Positions 58,238-64,000 of a stretch of 64,000 bases of DNA are shown in pieces. The translations under genes and the position numbers were made by a program. The stretch is from the NCBI GenBank assembly GCA_910583605.1, contig CAJTXN010000002.1, forward strand, positions 170,954 through 234,953, given 5' to 3'. The notes under the pieces were generated by a model, which was given only the letters and a program-made list of their open reading frames with translations, was not told the origin of the DNA and ran no database searches. How positions within the stretch are numbered: position 1 is the stretch's first letter; each line of letters starts with the position of its first letter. This DNA comes from an uncultured Lachnospiraceae bacterium (GTDB lineage: Bacteria; Bacillota; Clostridia; Lachnospirales; Lachnospiraceae).

Positions 58238-58977
58238 GCCTTCGCTCCTTTCTTTGCCAGCGCCGGGAGTGTATAGTCCGGCGACTGCATAAACTTGTTG
58301 AAGCGCTGCGGCCAGTAGGTCACGCCAGCGAGGCGGCGGCCTGCGACGCCGTACTTCGGGTTGTAGCCGAAAATGTTCACATACTCCAGAAGATCGGCCC
58401 GCTCGTCGTCCATGGCCCTGCATACCTCGAAAAGCGCCGCCACGTCGTCGATCGCCCGGTGTGAGTTCTGCACCTTGTCCTCCAGCTTGTAGGCTGCGAT
58501 CGCGTTCGCCAGCTTGTGAGGATATGGCCGCCGGTCTTTATACACGGTCAGGGTGTCGAGGTAGTCGGCGCGGGCCAGAAGCTCGGCGCAGGGCTGCGCG
58601 TAGCGTTCGGCCATGGTTCCGGCAAACTGGAGATCAAACTGGGCGTTGTGCGCTGCCAGTAGCACCGGCCCGGCTGTGTCGTCGAGCAGTTCCTCGAAGT
58701 CGTACACGGCGTCGTTCTCGTCGAGCCCTTCCTTTTCCAGCATTTCGTCGGTGATCCCCGTCAGTTCGGTGATCTTCTCCGGCAGTTTTTCGCCCTCCGG
58801 CAGCCTTATGAAGTCGTCGAAGGTTTTCGCCACCCGGAGGGTGCCCCGGTCGGTTTGCTCGATCCGGATCGCCACCAGCTCTATGATCTGGCAGGTGTCA
58901 GCGTCCAGCCCGCTTGTCTCGGTATCAAAGAACACGACGGCCGCATATTTCTGGAAAACTTCGCGGAGGTCATTCAT
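58234..58977 (-). CDS. DnaQ-like 3'-5' exonuclease
   Basis: 247 aa. DEDDh motifs: VVFFDTETSGLDADTC (Exo I), LLAAHNAQFDLQFAG (Exo II), NSHRAIDDVAALF (Exo III). The C-terminus (about 190-247) holds an extra region with KYGVAGRRLAGVTYWPQRFN. It may process DNA ends or assist replication. AUG overlaps the VP2 stop. Confidence 0.88.
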   Translation of the reverse strand: MNDLREVFQKYAAVVFFDTETSGLDADTCQIIELVAIRIEQTDRGTLRVAKTFDDFIRLPEGEKLPEKITELTGITDEMLEKEGLDENDAVYDFEELLDDTAGPVLLAAHNAQFDLQFAGTMAERYAQPCAELLARADYLDTLTVYKDRRPYPHKLANAIAAYKLEDKVQNSHRAIDDVAALFEVCRAMDDERADLLEYVNIFGYNPKYGVAGRRLAGVTYWPQRFNKFMQSPDYTLPALAKKGAKA

Positions 58978-60265
58978 GGTCGGCCGCCTCCTTCCCGATC
59001 GTCAGCGTCAGGGTGTTGGCAATTTTGAGCTGCTGGCTCACGTTTCGGTAGAGCTCCACGGCCGTGTTCACCTGAGACAGCGGCAGCGAGAGGGCCGCAG
59101 CCTGCTGGAGCTCCTTGTCGGTTGCCGTGCTTGCTATGCGCTTGAAGCCTTCGGGATCCTTGCCGCCCGTCGCTTCATAAAGGACGGTCAGCTGGCGGGC
59201 CAGTATGAGCCGTACAAGCGTGGGTAACTGCACGGGGCCGGACAGCGAGTCAAACGACGGCGCGGCGTTTTCTTCTTTCGGTTCGTCTGCCTGCTTGCCG
59301 TCTTTGCTGTCCAGATTATCCAGATCGCCAGAGTCGCCAGAGTACCGAACTAAAGCGGAGCGGAAGCCCACGTACCAGTGCACACCCGCGCGGGAGTAGG
59401 AGCCGCTGAAGGAGAACACACCAGCGTACGCACCGTTGCCCCAGTCGCCCCCGCGGAACACGATCCTTTCGCCGTCAGTGTCCAGCCAGAAGTAGTCCGT
59501 GCCCTCATATCCGGGCGCAGGGTAGAGGCCGAGCTCGATCAGCTGATCTGGTATGTCGATCGCCGATCCGTTCAGTTCCCTAAACTCCACTCCGTCGTAG
59601 TCCTTGCTGTCCGGTTCTACCGGCCGGAGCCCGATCCTGCCGTCCTCTACGTCGTAGTAGATTGTGTCACCGTCGGCAGTATAAAGCGGCGTCCACTCCT
59701 TCGAGTCTTTGGACTGATCCGCGCCTGCTGCGGCTTCATTGTTGGGGATCACCTGCACCTGCCCGTTCACGAAGCGGATCCCGCCGACGTGCTCCCAGAT
59801 ATTGCCGCACATGTCGGCGACTCCTTCGGCCGTGTGGTCGTGGTTCCATGTTATCGGGCCGGATCCGGTCAGGGTTTTGCTGCTGCCGCTGCTGTCTTTG
59901 TATGTAGTGCCGGTTTCCTCCGGGTGGCTGTGGCTCTTTCCACGGTCAGTGTTCCCGCGGGGGAGGGTGCCGTTTTTACGGCTCTGGTGTGCCAGTGCGG
60001 CCCACTCGTCATTTGTCATAAGGTGCCAGCCGGGCCCCTTGCTTTCGCAGAGCCGGATCGCTTCGTCGTGGTTGACATTGACGGCGGGCTGCTGGTAGGG
60101 CATGGAGTAGGGGACGCCCCCGATCAGAGTGTTGGGGTACTTGCTGATCGCGTACTCCTTCACGGCCTTGCCTCTGATTTCTGCCGGGAGGCCCAGCTCG
60201 TCCGGCGTAAATACCACCATAATGTCAGGGATCCCCCTGCTGTCAAAAATAACCTCGTTTCTCAT
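58970..60265 (-). CDS. DGR variable protein 2 (remote target in early operon)
   Basis: 431 aa from the ATG at 60265 (AAAGGAG upstream). It shares with VP1 an FGE/C-type-lectin-like core (LCESKGPGWHLMTNDEWAAL, GSGPITWNHDHTAEGVADMC, GNIWEHVGGIRFVN), then VR2 (about residues 268-304). Unlike VP1, about 125 residues follow VR2: an acidic linker and a helical domain (LPTLVRLILARQLTVLYEAT, SLPLSQVNTAVELYRNVSQQ). It sits among early genes, not tail genes, and has no signal peptide. Confidence 0.88.
   Translation of the reverse strand: MRNEVIFDSRGIPDIMVVFTPDELGLPAEIRGKAVKEYAISKYPNTLIGGVPYSMPYQQPAVNVNHDEAIRLCESKGPGWHLMTNDEWAALAHQSRKNGTLPRGNTDRGKSHSHPEETGTTYKDSSGSSKTLTGSGPITWNHDHTAEGVADMCGNIWEHVGGIRFVNGQVQVIPNNEAAAGADQSKDSKEWTPLYTADGDTIYYDVEDGRIGLRPVEPDSKDYDGVEFRELNGSAIDIPDQLIELGLYPAPGYEGTDYFWLDTDGERIVFRGGDWGNGAYAGVFSFSGSYSRAGVHWYVGFRSALVRYSGDSGDLDNLDSKDGKQADEPKEENAAPSFDSLSGPVQLPTLVRLILARQLTVLYEATGGKDPEGFKRIASTATDKELQQAAALSLPLSQVNTAVELYRNVSQQLKIANTLTLTIGKEAADHE
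59311..59344 (-). repeat. TCTGG-type repeats just downstream of VR2
   Basis: Plus strand CCAGATTATCCAGATCGCCA and onward, four copies of (C)CAGA(T/G)-type units; here they are coding (SGDSGDLDNLDS). They match the array after VR1 (20854-20882), extending VR1-VR2 homology beyond the TR homology. Confidence 0.6.
59354..59462 (-). repeat. DGR variable repeat 2 (VR2)
   Basis: 109 bp aligned to TR without gaps, with 14 differences, all at TR adenines. The pattern differs from VR1 (for example Tyr and Ser codons where VR1 has His or Gly). Confidence 0.93.
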
Positions 60266-60416
60266 GTGTTCGCTCCTTTCGGTTGGATCCTCGCGGCTGC
60301 TTGTACTTGGCCCGGCACCGCGGGCAGAGGTAGCCATACCACGGGATCGTCGCTTGTTTGCTTACATTCCATTCCAGCCCGCACTCGCGGCATGTCTCAT
60401 ACCGTGCGCCGGTCAT
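60243..60416 (-). CDS. 57-aa zinc-finger protein
   Basis: MTGARYETCRECGLEWNVSK, then PWYGYLCPRCRAKYKQPRG: two CxxC pairs, a typical zinc ribbon. Its ATG overlaps the stop of the 56-aa gene, and its end overlaps the VP2 start by 23 bases. Confidence 0.65.
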   Translation of the reverse strand: MTGARYETCRECGLEWNVSKQATIPWYGYLCPRCRAKYKQPRGSNRKERTHEKRGYF

Positions 60417-60583
60417 GCGCCGGGCATGAGTGCGAGAACGGGCTCGCGCTTGTCCATGGTTGCCGGTTGAGCTGCCAGATCCGCGCCCAGCTCTGCGACT
60501 TTCTGCTCCTTGCGATCCTCGCAGTCGCAGCGCTCGCCATGGTCTAAATGTGCGCCGCATTTAGGGCAAATTCTGTACTTCAT
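60413..60583 (-). CDS. 56-aa zinc-ribbon protein
   Basis: MKYRICPKCGAHLDHGERCD and onward: CxxC then CxC, with a helical tail. GGAGG precedes the ATG at 60583. A small phage nucleic-acid-binding-type protein in an early operon. Confidence 0.6.
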   Translation of the reverse strand: MKYRICPKCGAHLDHGERCDCEDRKEQKVAELGADLAAQPATMDKREPVLALMPGA

Positions 60584-60594
60584 GTGTCCACCTC

Positions 60595-61419
60595 CTATCC
60601 AGAAGCGGCGGCCAGTAGTTTGTCATAAAGCTGCCGCTCCAGCCGTCGCCGGTATTTCTTGCGCACGCGCCACTTCTTTGCGTGCTTGTAGTAGTGCCAC
60701 CATTTCGGGTGATCGTTGGCTGTGCAGAGCATAGCGTCCACAAATTTGCCCGCCAGATCGGCCACGATTTCCGCTGCTTTTCTTGCCACTTCCATGAGGG
60801 CGTCCCATGCTTTCCTTGCTACCTCGGCAGCATACTGGACGGCCCGAAGCAGAGGCGGTGTTATTGCTTCCAGCAGCGCGGTGGCTGTTTCCGGTGTAAA
60901 GGTGAGCGTCAGCTCTGCGGTGGTGGGGACTTCTGGCGGGGAGTTTTCCTGCTGCTGGTCAGCCTCCATGTTCTTGTGCATGAGCTCGAAGTCCTCCGGG
61001 CTCATGTAACCGTCGTAGACGTAGGGATCCGGCTCTGCGCTGGTGGCCTTGCCGTACCACGGAAGATCCGCCGGAAGGTCTGCCGGGCGTTCCATAGGTT
61101 CGGGAGGAAATGCTGTCGAGCCGTCCAGCAGGTTGTAGCCGTTCTCGTAGTGCCAGCGGATCCCTTCTGCCAGCTCTGCCACGGTCATGTCCTCGCCGAA
61201 GCGCCCGCAGTAGTAGCCGTTCAGCATAACGGCGTTCGGATCCTGCTCCAGTATCTTGCGGGCCTGCTCCAGATCCTCCGGCTCGAAGGTGTCGTCGTCG
61301 CAGTTCAGCCATACCGCCGTAGCGTTCCAGCTCCGGCCGGTTTTCCAGACGATTACCCACGCGATCCCGTCGCGGAGCTCGTCGGCCCAGTCCTTTGCTA
61401 TTGTGTTTATTGCTGCCAT
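60595..61419 (-). CDS. hypothetical early protein
   Basis: 274 aa. The N-terminal about 110 residues contain VIVWKTGRSWNATAVWLNCD and AVMLNGYYCGRFGEDMTVAE; the centre is acidic/Pro-rich; the C-terminal part is a long helix ending in a basic, aromatic tail (WWHYYKHAKKWRVRKKYRRR). No family recognised. AAGGAGG present. Confidence 0.6.
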   Translation of the reverse strand: MAAINTIAKDWADELRDGIAWVIVWKTGRSWNATAVWLNCDDDTFEPEDLEQARKILEQDPNAVMLNGYYCGRFGEDMTVAELAEGIRWHYENGYNLLDGSTAFPPEPMERPADLPADLPWYGKATSAEPDPYVYDGYMSPEDFELMHKNMEADQQQENSPPEVPTTAELTLTFTPETATALLEAITPPLLRAVQYAAEVARKAWDALMEVARKAAEIVADLAGKFVDAMLCTANDHPKWWHYYKHAKKWRVRKKYRRRLERQLYDKLLAAASG

Positions 61420-61682
61420 GGTGCTGCCTCCTTGTCGATATGCACGACGGTGAAAAGGTCGTCAACCTCGTGCCGGGTTATGTAGGTGTCCGTCCCGTCC
61501 ATGCCGAGAAACTGGAGCAGAGGCTCGAAGCCGTCGAGCATATAACTGGTGACGGCCACGGCGTTGAGCCGGTAAACTGATACCTCCACAATGCAGGGGC
61601 GGCCGCCGTCCTCCAATATGGCCGGAAACGAAGCCCGGCATAAAAGGGTGGCGTCATATTTGAATGTGTTCGAGTTGTCCAT
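61407..61682 (-). CDS. 91-aa hypothetical early protein
   Basis: Start ATG at 61682 (MDNSNTFKYDATLLCRASFP) chosen for the AAGGAGG just upstream. Beta-rich small protein. Overlaps the next gene by 13 bases. Unknown. Confidence 0.6.
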   Translation of the reverse strand: MDNSNTFKYDATLLCRASFPAILEDGGRPCIVEVSVYRLNAVAVTSYMLDGFEPLLQFLGMDGTDTYITRHEVDDLFTVVHIDKEAAPWQQ

Positions 61683-61704
61683 GTTGGGCCTCCTTCCTTG
61701 CGGG

Positions 61705-61980
61705 TTATGTGCTGATAGCTTCAGGATCCTTCTGCCCATCTTTGACTTTACGGCCTCTGCATTTGAAATTTTTCTGGAGCCGGAGCTGGGCCAGCTTTGC
61801 GCTGTACCCCTGCCGCATGTTGCGGTCAACATCTCCGGTGTCGCCCCGTTTAAGCTCTTTGTAGATGGTTGCTACATGCACGCCGAGAGCGTCGGCTATA
61901 TCCTGCGGGCGTTCTCCTTTGAGATAATGGGACTCCAGCGCCTCACGATCGGCCAGCGTCAAATATCGGTAGTTTCTCAC
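61705..61980 (-). CDS. stand-alone IS30-type HTH_38 DNA-binding protein
   Basis: 91 aa from a GTG at 61980, seven bases after GGAGGTGA; a longer frame back to 62151 lacks support. YRYLTLADREALESHYLKGE, RPQDIADALGVHVATIYKEL and KRGDTG align with residues 6-46 of the element's own transposase (LSKTDRLRMEAHLRD..TPKE, IAEILGVHISTIYREKKRG). The catalytic domain is absent. As first gene of the early operon it may compete with transposase for end or operator sites, as Mu repressor shares DNA-binding features with MuA. Confidence 0.8.
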   Translation of the reverse strand: MRNYRYLTLADREALESHYLKGERPQDIADALGVHVATIYKELKRGDTGDVDRNMRQGYSAKLAQLRLQKNFKCRGRKVKDGQKDPEAIST

Positions 61981-62013
61981 GTTCTCACCTCCTTGTGGTG
62001 TTGGTGCATACTC

Positions 62014-62262
62014 CGGCCATTTTGTAAAATCTGCATTTTCGGGCGGGCACTTCTTAACCGGCCTCCCGCGCTCCGGCTGGCGTCTTTTTCTCTGGGCCGC
62101 CTTGACCGTACCGGCTTTCACCTTAAAAGCCGGAAACTTGTTGAACGACATGGGGCCTTTTTAGGCGTTGCTGCTCTCCACCGCCGCCCGGTTTTCACCT
62201 TAAAAACCGGACTTAAAACTTGTTATCCTTCACCGATAAATACAGACTTTACAAAATGGCCG
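62014..62262. promoter_or_regulatory. early-operon control region with nested inverted repeats
   Basis: Arms of 20 bp, 62014-62033 and 62243-62262, are inverted copies with one mismatch (CAGACTTTACAAAATGGCCG on the plus strand at 62243). Between them lie two 23-bp hairpins, 62111-62133 and 62188-62210, of the form CCGGyTTT-cacctt-AAAArCCGG, in which the one stem difference is compensated on both arms. This suggests a control or replication/transposition enhancer site upstream of the HTH_38 gene. I find no gene here I would defend. Confidence 0.6.
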
Positions 62263-62283
62263 AGGGGCCAGTGTTGCCCGTTT

Positions 62284-62332
62284 TGTGGTAAAAAAATAAT
62301 GCGTCGGGAGGCTTTCGCTTCCTTTCGCATTT
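62284..62332 (-). terminator. terminator at the right end of the prophage
   Basis: Minus strand AATGCG and CGCATT arms with inner GGAAGC/GCCTCC pairs, followed by TTTTTTT at 62290-62297. It would stop outward transcripts of the neighbouring element's transposase from entering the early operon. Confidence 0.6.
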
Positions 62333-62341
62333 AATGTTACA
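62322..62341 (-). repeat. right terminal inverted repeat of the prophage
   Basis: Reading inward from 62341: TGTAACATTAAATGCGAAAG. Counterpart of 13301-13320. The sequence between it and the second element is 15 bp (62342-62356); its last nine bases, AAGGGGAAA, resemble AAGGGCAAA just left of 13301. Confidence 0.65.
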
Positions 62342-62356
62342 ATTTTCAAGGGGAAA

Positions 62357-62376
62357 TGTCAAGAGTAAATGCGAAA
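62357..62376 (+). repeat. left terminal repeat of the second element
   Basis: TGTCAAGAGTAAATGCGAAA, identical to 13301-13320. Confidence 0.7.
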
Positions 62377-62391
62377 AAAATATAAAAAATT

Positions 62392-63435
62392 TTAAGCGGG
62401 CCCCAAAATAGCCGATAAATGCGCCTGAAATAGCCGATCCGCGGTCATGTAGCCGAGGATTTTCCGCGGGTAGTTATTGATCCAGACGGTGACGGCCTCG
62501 ATCACTTCGTCGGCGATCTCGTCAAAGTTTGTCCCCTTCGGCAGCCAGCGCCGGATCATCTTGTTGAGGTTTTCGTTGCTGCCGCGCTCGTATGAGCTGT
62601 ACGGGTGGCAGTAGTAGAGCTTAGTCCGGGAGCCGTCGCCCAGAGCGCTGCGCTCCATGCTGGGGCAGTCGGCAAACTCGCTCCCATTGTCCACGGTGAT
62701 TGTCTGGAATACCAGAGGGAATTTGTCGCCCCACTCACGCTCCAGATTGTCGAGAGCTTGCACCACGCTGGCCGCGCTTTTGTCTGGGAGCTTGGCCGTG
62801 ATTTCTTCGCGGGTGAGCCGTTCGGTGAGCACCAGAATGGCAGCCTTGCCCGGTCTGGCACTTACAACGGTGTCCATTTCCCAGTGCCCGAAGGTGGATC
62901 GCTCGTCGATTTCCTCCGGGCGCTTTTCTATGCTCTCACCCTTCGGCGGGCGTTTCTGCGCCTTAACTTTATGATATGCGCGTTTTTTATCACCTTTTTG
63001 GGGGAGGCTGCTATTCGTGAGCCGCAGAAAAACGCCCTTTTCTATGTAACTGTATAGGGTATTGACGCTGATCGAAGTCTTGAAGCTCATTCCGTTGGCC
63101 TCGATTTCGCCCAGAACGGCAGCAGGCGAGAGCTTGTCGTCAGCGATCCGGTGTTCGATATACTCGGCCAGCTCGTGATCCTTGCCGAGCTTTATGTCCG
63201 CGCCCTTCGCCGCGAGATTGGCGCGGTATTTCATTTCGCCGAGGTCTGAGCTGTACCGGGTTTCTTCTGTGTAGTCGCTGTTCCGGTGCTGATATTCTCC
63301 GCGCTTCTTTTCGCGGTATATTGTGGAAATATGGACGCCGAGGATCTCCGCGATCTCTTTCGGTGTCTTTTTGTCTCTTAAATGGGCCTCCATGCGGAGC
63401 CGGTCTGTTTTACTTAAATGCTTGAAGCGTCTCAT
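62392..63435 (-). CDS. IS30-family DDE transposase, second copy
   Basis: 347 aa with the ATG at 63435 after GGAGGG; an earlier in-frame ATG at 63450 lies over the Shine-Dalgarno. The predicted protein is identical to the copy at 13336-14379, with the same DD(33)E residues. DNA differences are silent and confined to the 5' 150 bases, suggesting recent exchange of the rest. Confidence 0.93.
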   Translation of the reverse strand: MRRFKHLSKTDRLRMEAHLRDKKTPKEIAEILGVHISTIYREKKRGEYQHRNSDYTEETRYSSDLGEMKYRANLAAKGADIKLGKDHELAEYIEHRIADDKLSPAAVLGEIEANGMSFKTSISVNTLYSYIEKGVFLRLTNSSLPQKGDKKRAYHKVKAQKRPPKGESIEKRPEEIDERSTFGHWEMDTVVSARPGKAAILVLTERLTREEITAKLPDKSAASVVQALDNLEREWGDKFPLVFQTITVDNGSEFADCPSMERSALGDGSRTKLYYCHPYSSYERGSNENLNKMIRRWLPKGTNFDEIADEVIEAVTVWINNYPRKILGYMTADRLFQAHLSAILGPA

Positions 63436-63460
63436 GCTTATGCCCTCCATAAATAAAAAT

Positions 63461-63487
63461 AAGGGAGCAGCCGTAGCCGCTCCCGCT
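63461..63487 (-). terminator. hairpin between HTH gene and second transposase
   Basis: Minus strand GGGAGCGGCTACGGCTGCTCCC followed by TTATTTTTATTT; written in the 62357 element at the same place as 14401-14428 but with different sequence. Confidence 0.6.
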
Positions 63488-63497
63488 TTCCTGTCCC

Positions 63498-63734
63498 TTA
63501 ATCATTTTCTTGCAGCGTTCGTTTGAGTATGATATACATTTCCCGCGCAAGCTGTTTCTCGTCGTCGTATGGAGTCAGGGCCCGGATCAATTTGATTGCG
63601 TTCAAAAATGTGATATTTTCCAGCTTAGTATCCCCGGCCTCTAATTTCTGCACCCACCTGATATTTACGCCGATCTGTTCGGCCAGCTGCTTCTGTGTCA
63701 GCCCTTTGTCTTTCCTCATTTCTTTGATATTCAT
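63498..63734 (-). CDS. small XRE-type HTH regulator of the second element
   Basis: 78 aa: MNIKEMRKDKGLTQKQLAEQ, IGVNIRWVQKLEAGDTKLEN. GGAGGTG precedes the ATG. Same position as the gene at 14447 but not closely related, so this slot is exchanged between elements. Confidence 0.8.
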   Translation of the reverse strand: MNIKEMRKDKGLTQKQLAEQIGVNIRWVQKLEAGDTKLENITFLNAIKLIRALTPYDDEKQLAREMYIILKRTLQEND

Positions 63735-63748
63735 AGTATGCCACCTCC

Positions 63749-63800
63749 AAAATGCGCCCTTATTGGCGTATTGTCAAGCGCCTTTCGCATTTTTTCGCAA
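63749..63800 (-). promoter_or_regulatory. promoter region of the second transposase operon
   Basis: TTGACA (63772-63777, minus strand) with a weak CATTTT -10 at 63749-63754. The TTTGCGAAAA/ATGCGAAA motifs (63783-63800) are kept, but the 22-bp palindromic operator and the 41-aa gene of the first element are missing. Confidence 0.55.
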
Positions 63801-63824
63801 AGAAAAAAGGACGGTTCCCCGTCC

Positions 63825-64000
63825 TCATTCATCAGCAGGCAGCAGCTCGTAAATTTGCACGTTTAGCACCTTCGAGAAGTAGAGCAGCTCGAAGTCTGGC
63901 ACGACGCGCTCGCCGGTTTCGATCCGGCTTATTGCCTTTTGGTTTAGGTTCAGCCCGGCGAGCTGGAGCTGGGCCGCGAGTTCTTCCTGAGATAGTCCGG
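63825..64000 (-). CDS. XRE-family repressor-like protein, second copy (partial)
   Basis: C-terminal 57 residues visible (SGLSQEELAAQLQLAGLNLN, QKAISRIETGERVVPDFELL). Differs from the copy at 15060-15308 in this part by Tyr for Cys near the end (QIYELLPADE). The start is outside the window. A terminator follows at about 63800-63824. Confidence 0.85.
   Translation of the reverse strand, partial: GLSQEELAAQLQLAGLNLNQKAISRIETGERVVPDFELLYFSKVLNVQIYELLPADE

Larger units (their letters stand above)
13301..62341. mobile_element. IS30-transposase-encoding temperate myophage (prophage), about 49 kb
   Basis: Boundaries are set by imperfect terminal inverted repeats: TGTCAAGAGTAAATGCGAAA reading in from 13301, and TGTAACATTAAATGCGAAAG reading in on the minus strand from 62341. 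On the left, chromosomal sequence that is duplicated upstream (12272-12319 versus 13240-13294) loses identity at about 13295, just outside this end. Base composition changes there too. Contents are a lambda-like head, P2-like contractile tail, Erf/Gam/SSB recombination genes, a DGR and lysis genes, with no integrase. The left tip encodes an IS30-family transposase, which I infer to be the integration enzyme. No target duplication could be confirmed. Confidence 0.75.
62357..64000. mobile_element. second related IS30-phage-like element (partial, leaves window)
   Basis: From 62357 the sequence repeats the first element's left end. Identity with 13301-14260 appears complete, then several substitutions accumulate toward the transposase start, the next gene is unrelated, and identity resumes at the XRE gene. 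It is therefore a different but related element in the same orientation, not a simple duplicate. Confidence 0.7.

Noticed and set aside
61981..62151. Extension of the HTH_38 gene to an ATG at 62151
   Set aside because: The GTG at 61980 has an ideal GGAGGTGA site and begins at the domain edge. The extra 57 residues are low-complexity and cover the inverted-repeat control region.
13301..62341. Mu-like phage of the MuA/MuB type
   Set aside because: No MuA- or MuB-like gene. The transposase is of the IS30 family, and the head and terminase are lambda-like.

Overview
The first 13.3 kb is AT-rich chromosome of a Firmicute, most likely a gut clostridium of the Lachnospiraceae type. This is inferred from a T-box in front of thrS, an infC-rpmI-rplT operon with an ATT-started infC, a DUF1540 protein and clear Shine-Dalgarno sites. 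It carries mgtE, a GGDEF-EAL protein, a YdcF-like membrane protein, a GNAT-thrS-M15 peptidase group, the infC operon, relics of mobile genes, and a very AT-rich tandem array of small lipoprotein/membrane-protein pairs. From 13301 base composition changes sharply to GC-rich and stays so to the end of the window. || 13301-62341 is a complete-looking 49 kb temperate myophage prophage with nearly all genes on the minus strand. In transcription order (right to left): a control region and a 91-aa stand-alone HTH protein resembling the N-terminus of IS30 transposases; early genes (zinc ribbons, a DGR target protein, DnaQ-like exonuclease, sigma-like factor, cell-wall hydrolase, Gam-like, Erf, SSB, replication and DnaC-like proteins, PP-loop protein, methyltransferases, RecU); a late-control region with five exact-period 10-bp repeats; terminase and lambda-type head genes; a P2-type contractile tail; a diversity-generating retroelement (DGR); lysis genes; and at the left tip a regulator cluster with an IS30-family transposase. 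No tyrosine or serine integrase is visible. The two ends carry imperfect inverted repeats starting TGT and sharing TAAATGCGAAA, so the phage probably moves with the IS30-type transposase. || Fifteen bases beyond the right end a second related element begins (62357 onward, leaving the window) with an almost identical transposase and regulator but a different small HTH gene. The arrangement is therefore two related elements in tandem. || The most striking system is the DGR. It has a reverse transcriptase with IGNLTSQ and YMDD motifs, an Avd-like protein, one 115-bp template repeat (TR), and two variable repeats (VRs). VR1 lies at the end of a tail-adjacent FGE/C-type-lectin-like protein. VR2 lies 39 kb away inside a paralogue in the early operon. 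Of 29 differences between TR and the two VRs, 28 fall at TR adenines, which is the signature of mutagenic retrohoming. Both VRs, but not the TR, are flanked by a shared CCAGATT-type repeat. || Other unusual points are a G8 frameshift in a Dam-like methyltransferase, nested starts in the endolysin and in the prohead protease, a probable -1 frameshift in the tail chaperone, a 297-bp exact duplication in the tape-measure gene, and operator-like palindromes and repeats at both ends.
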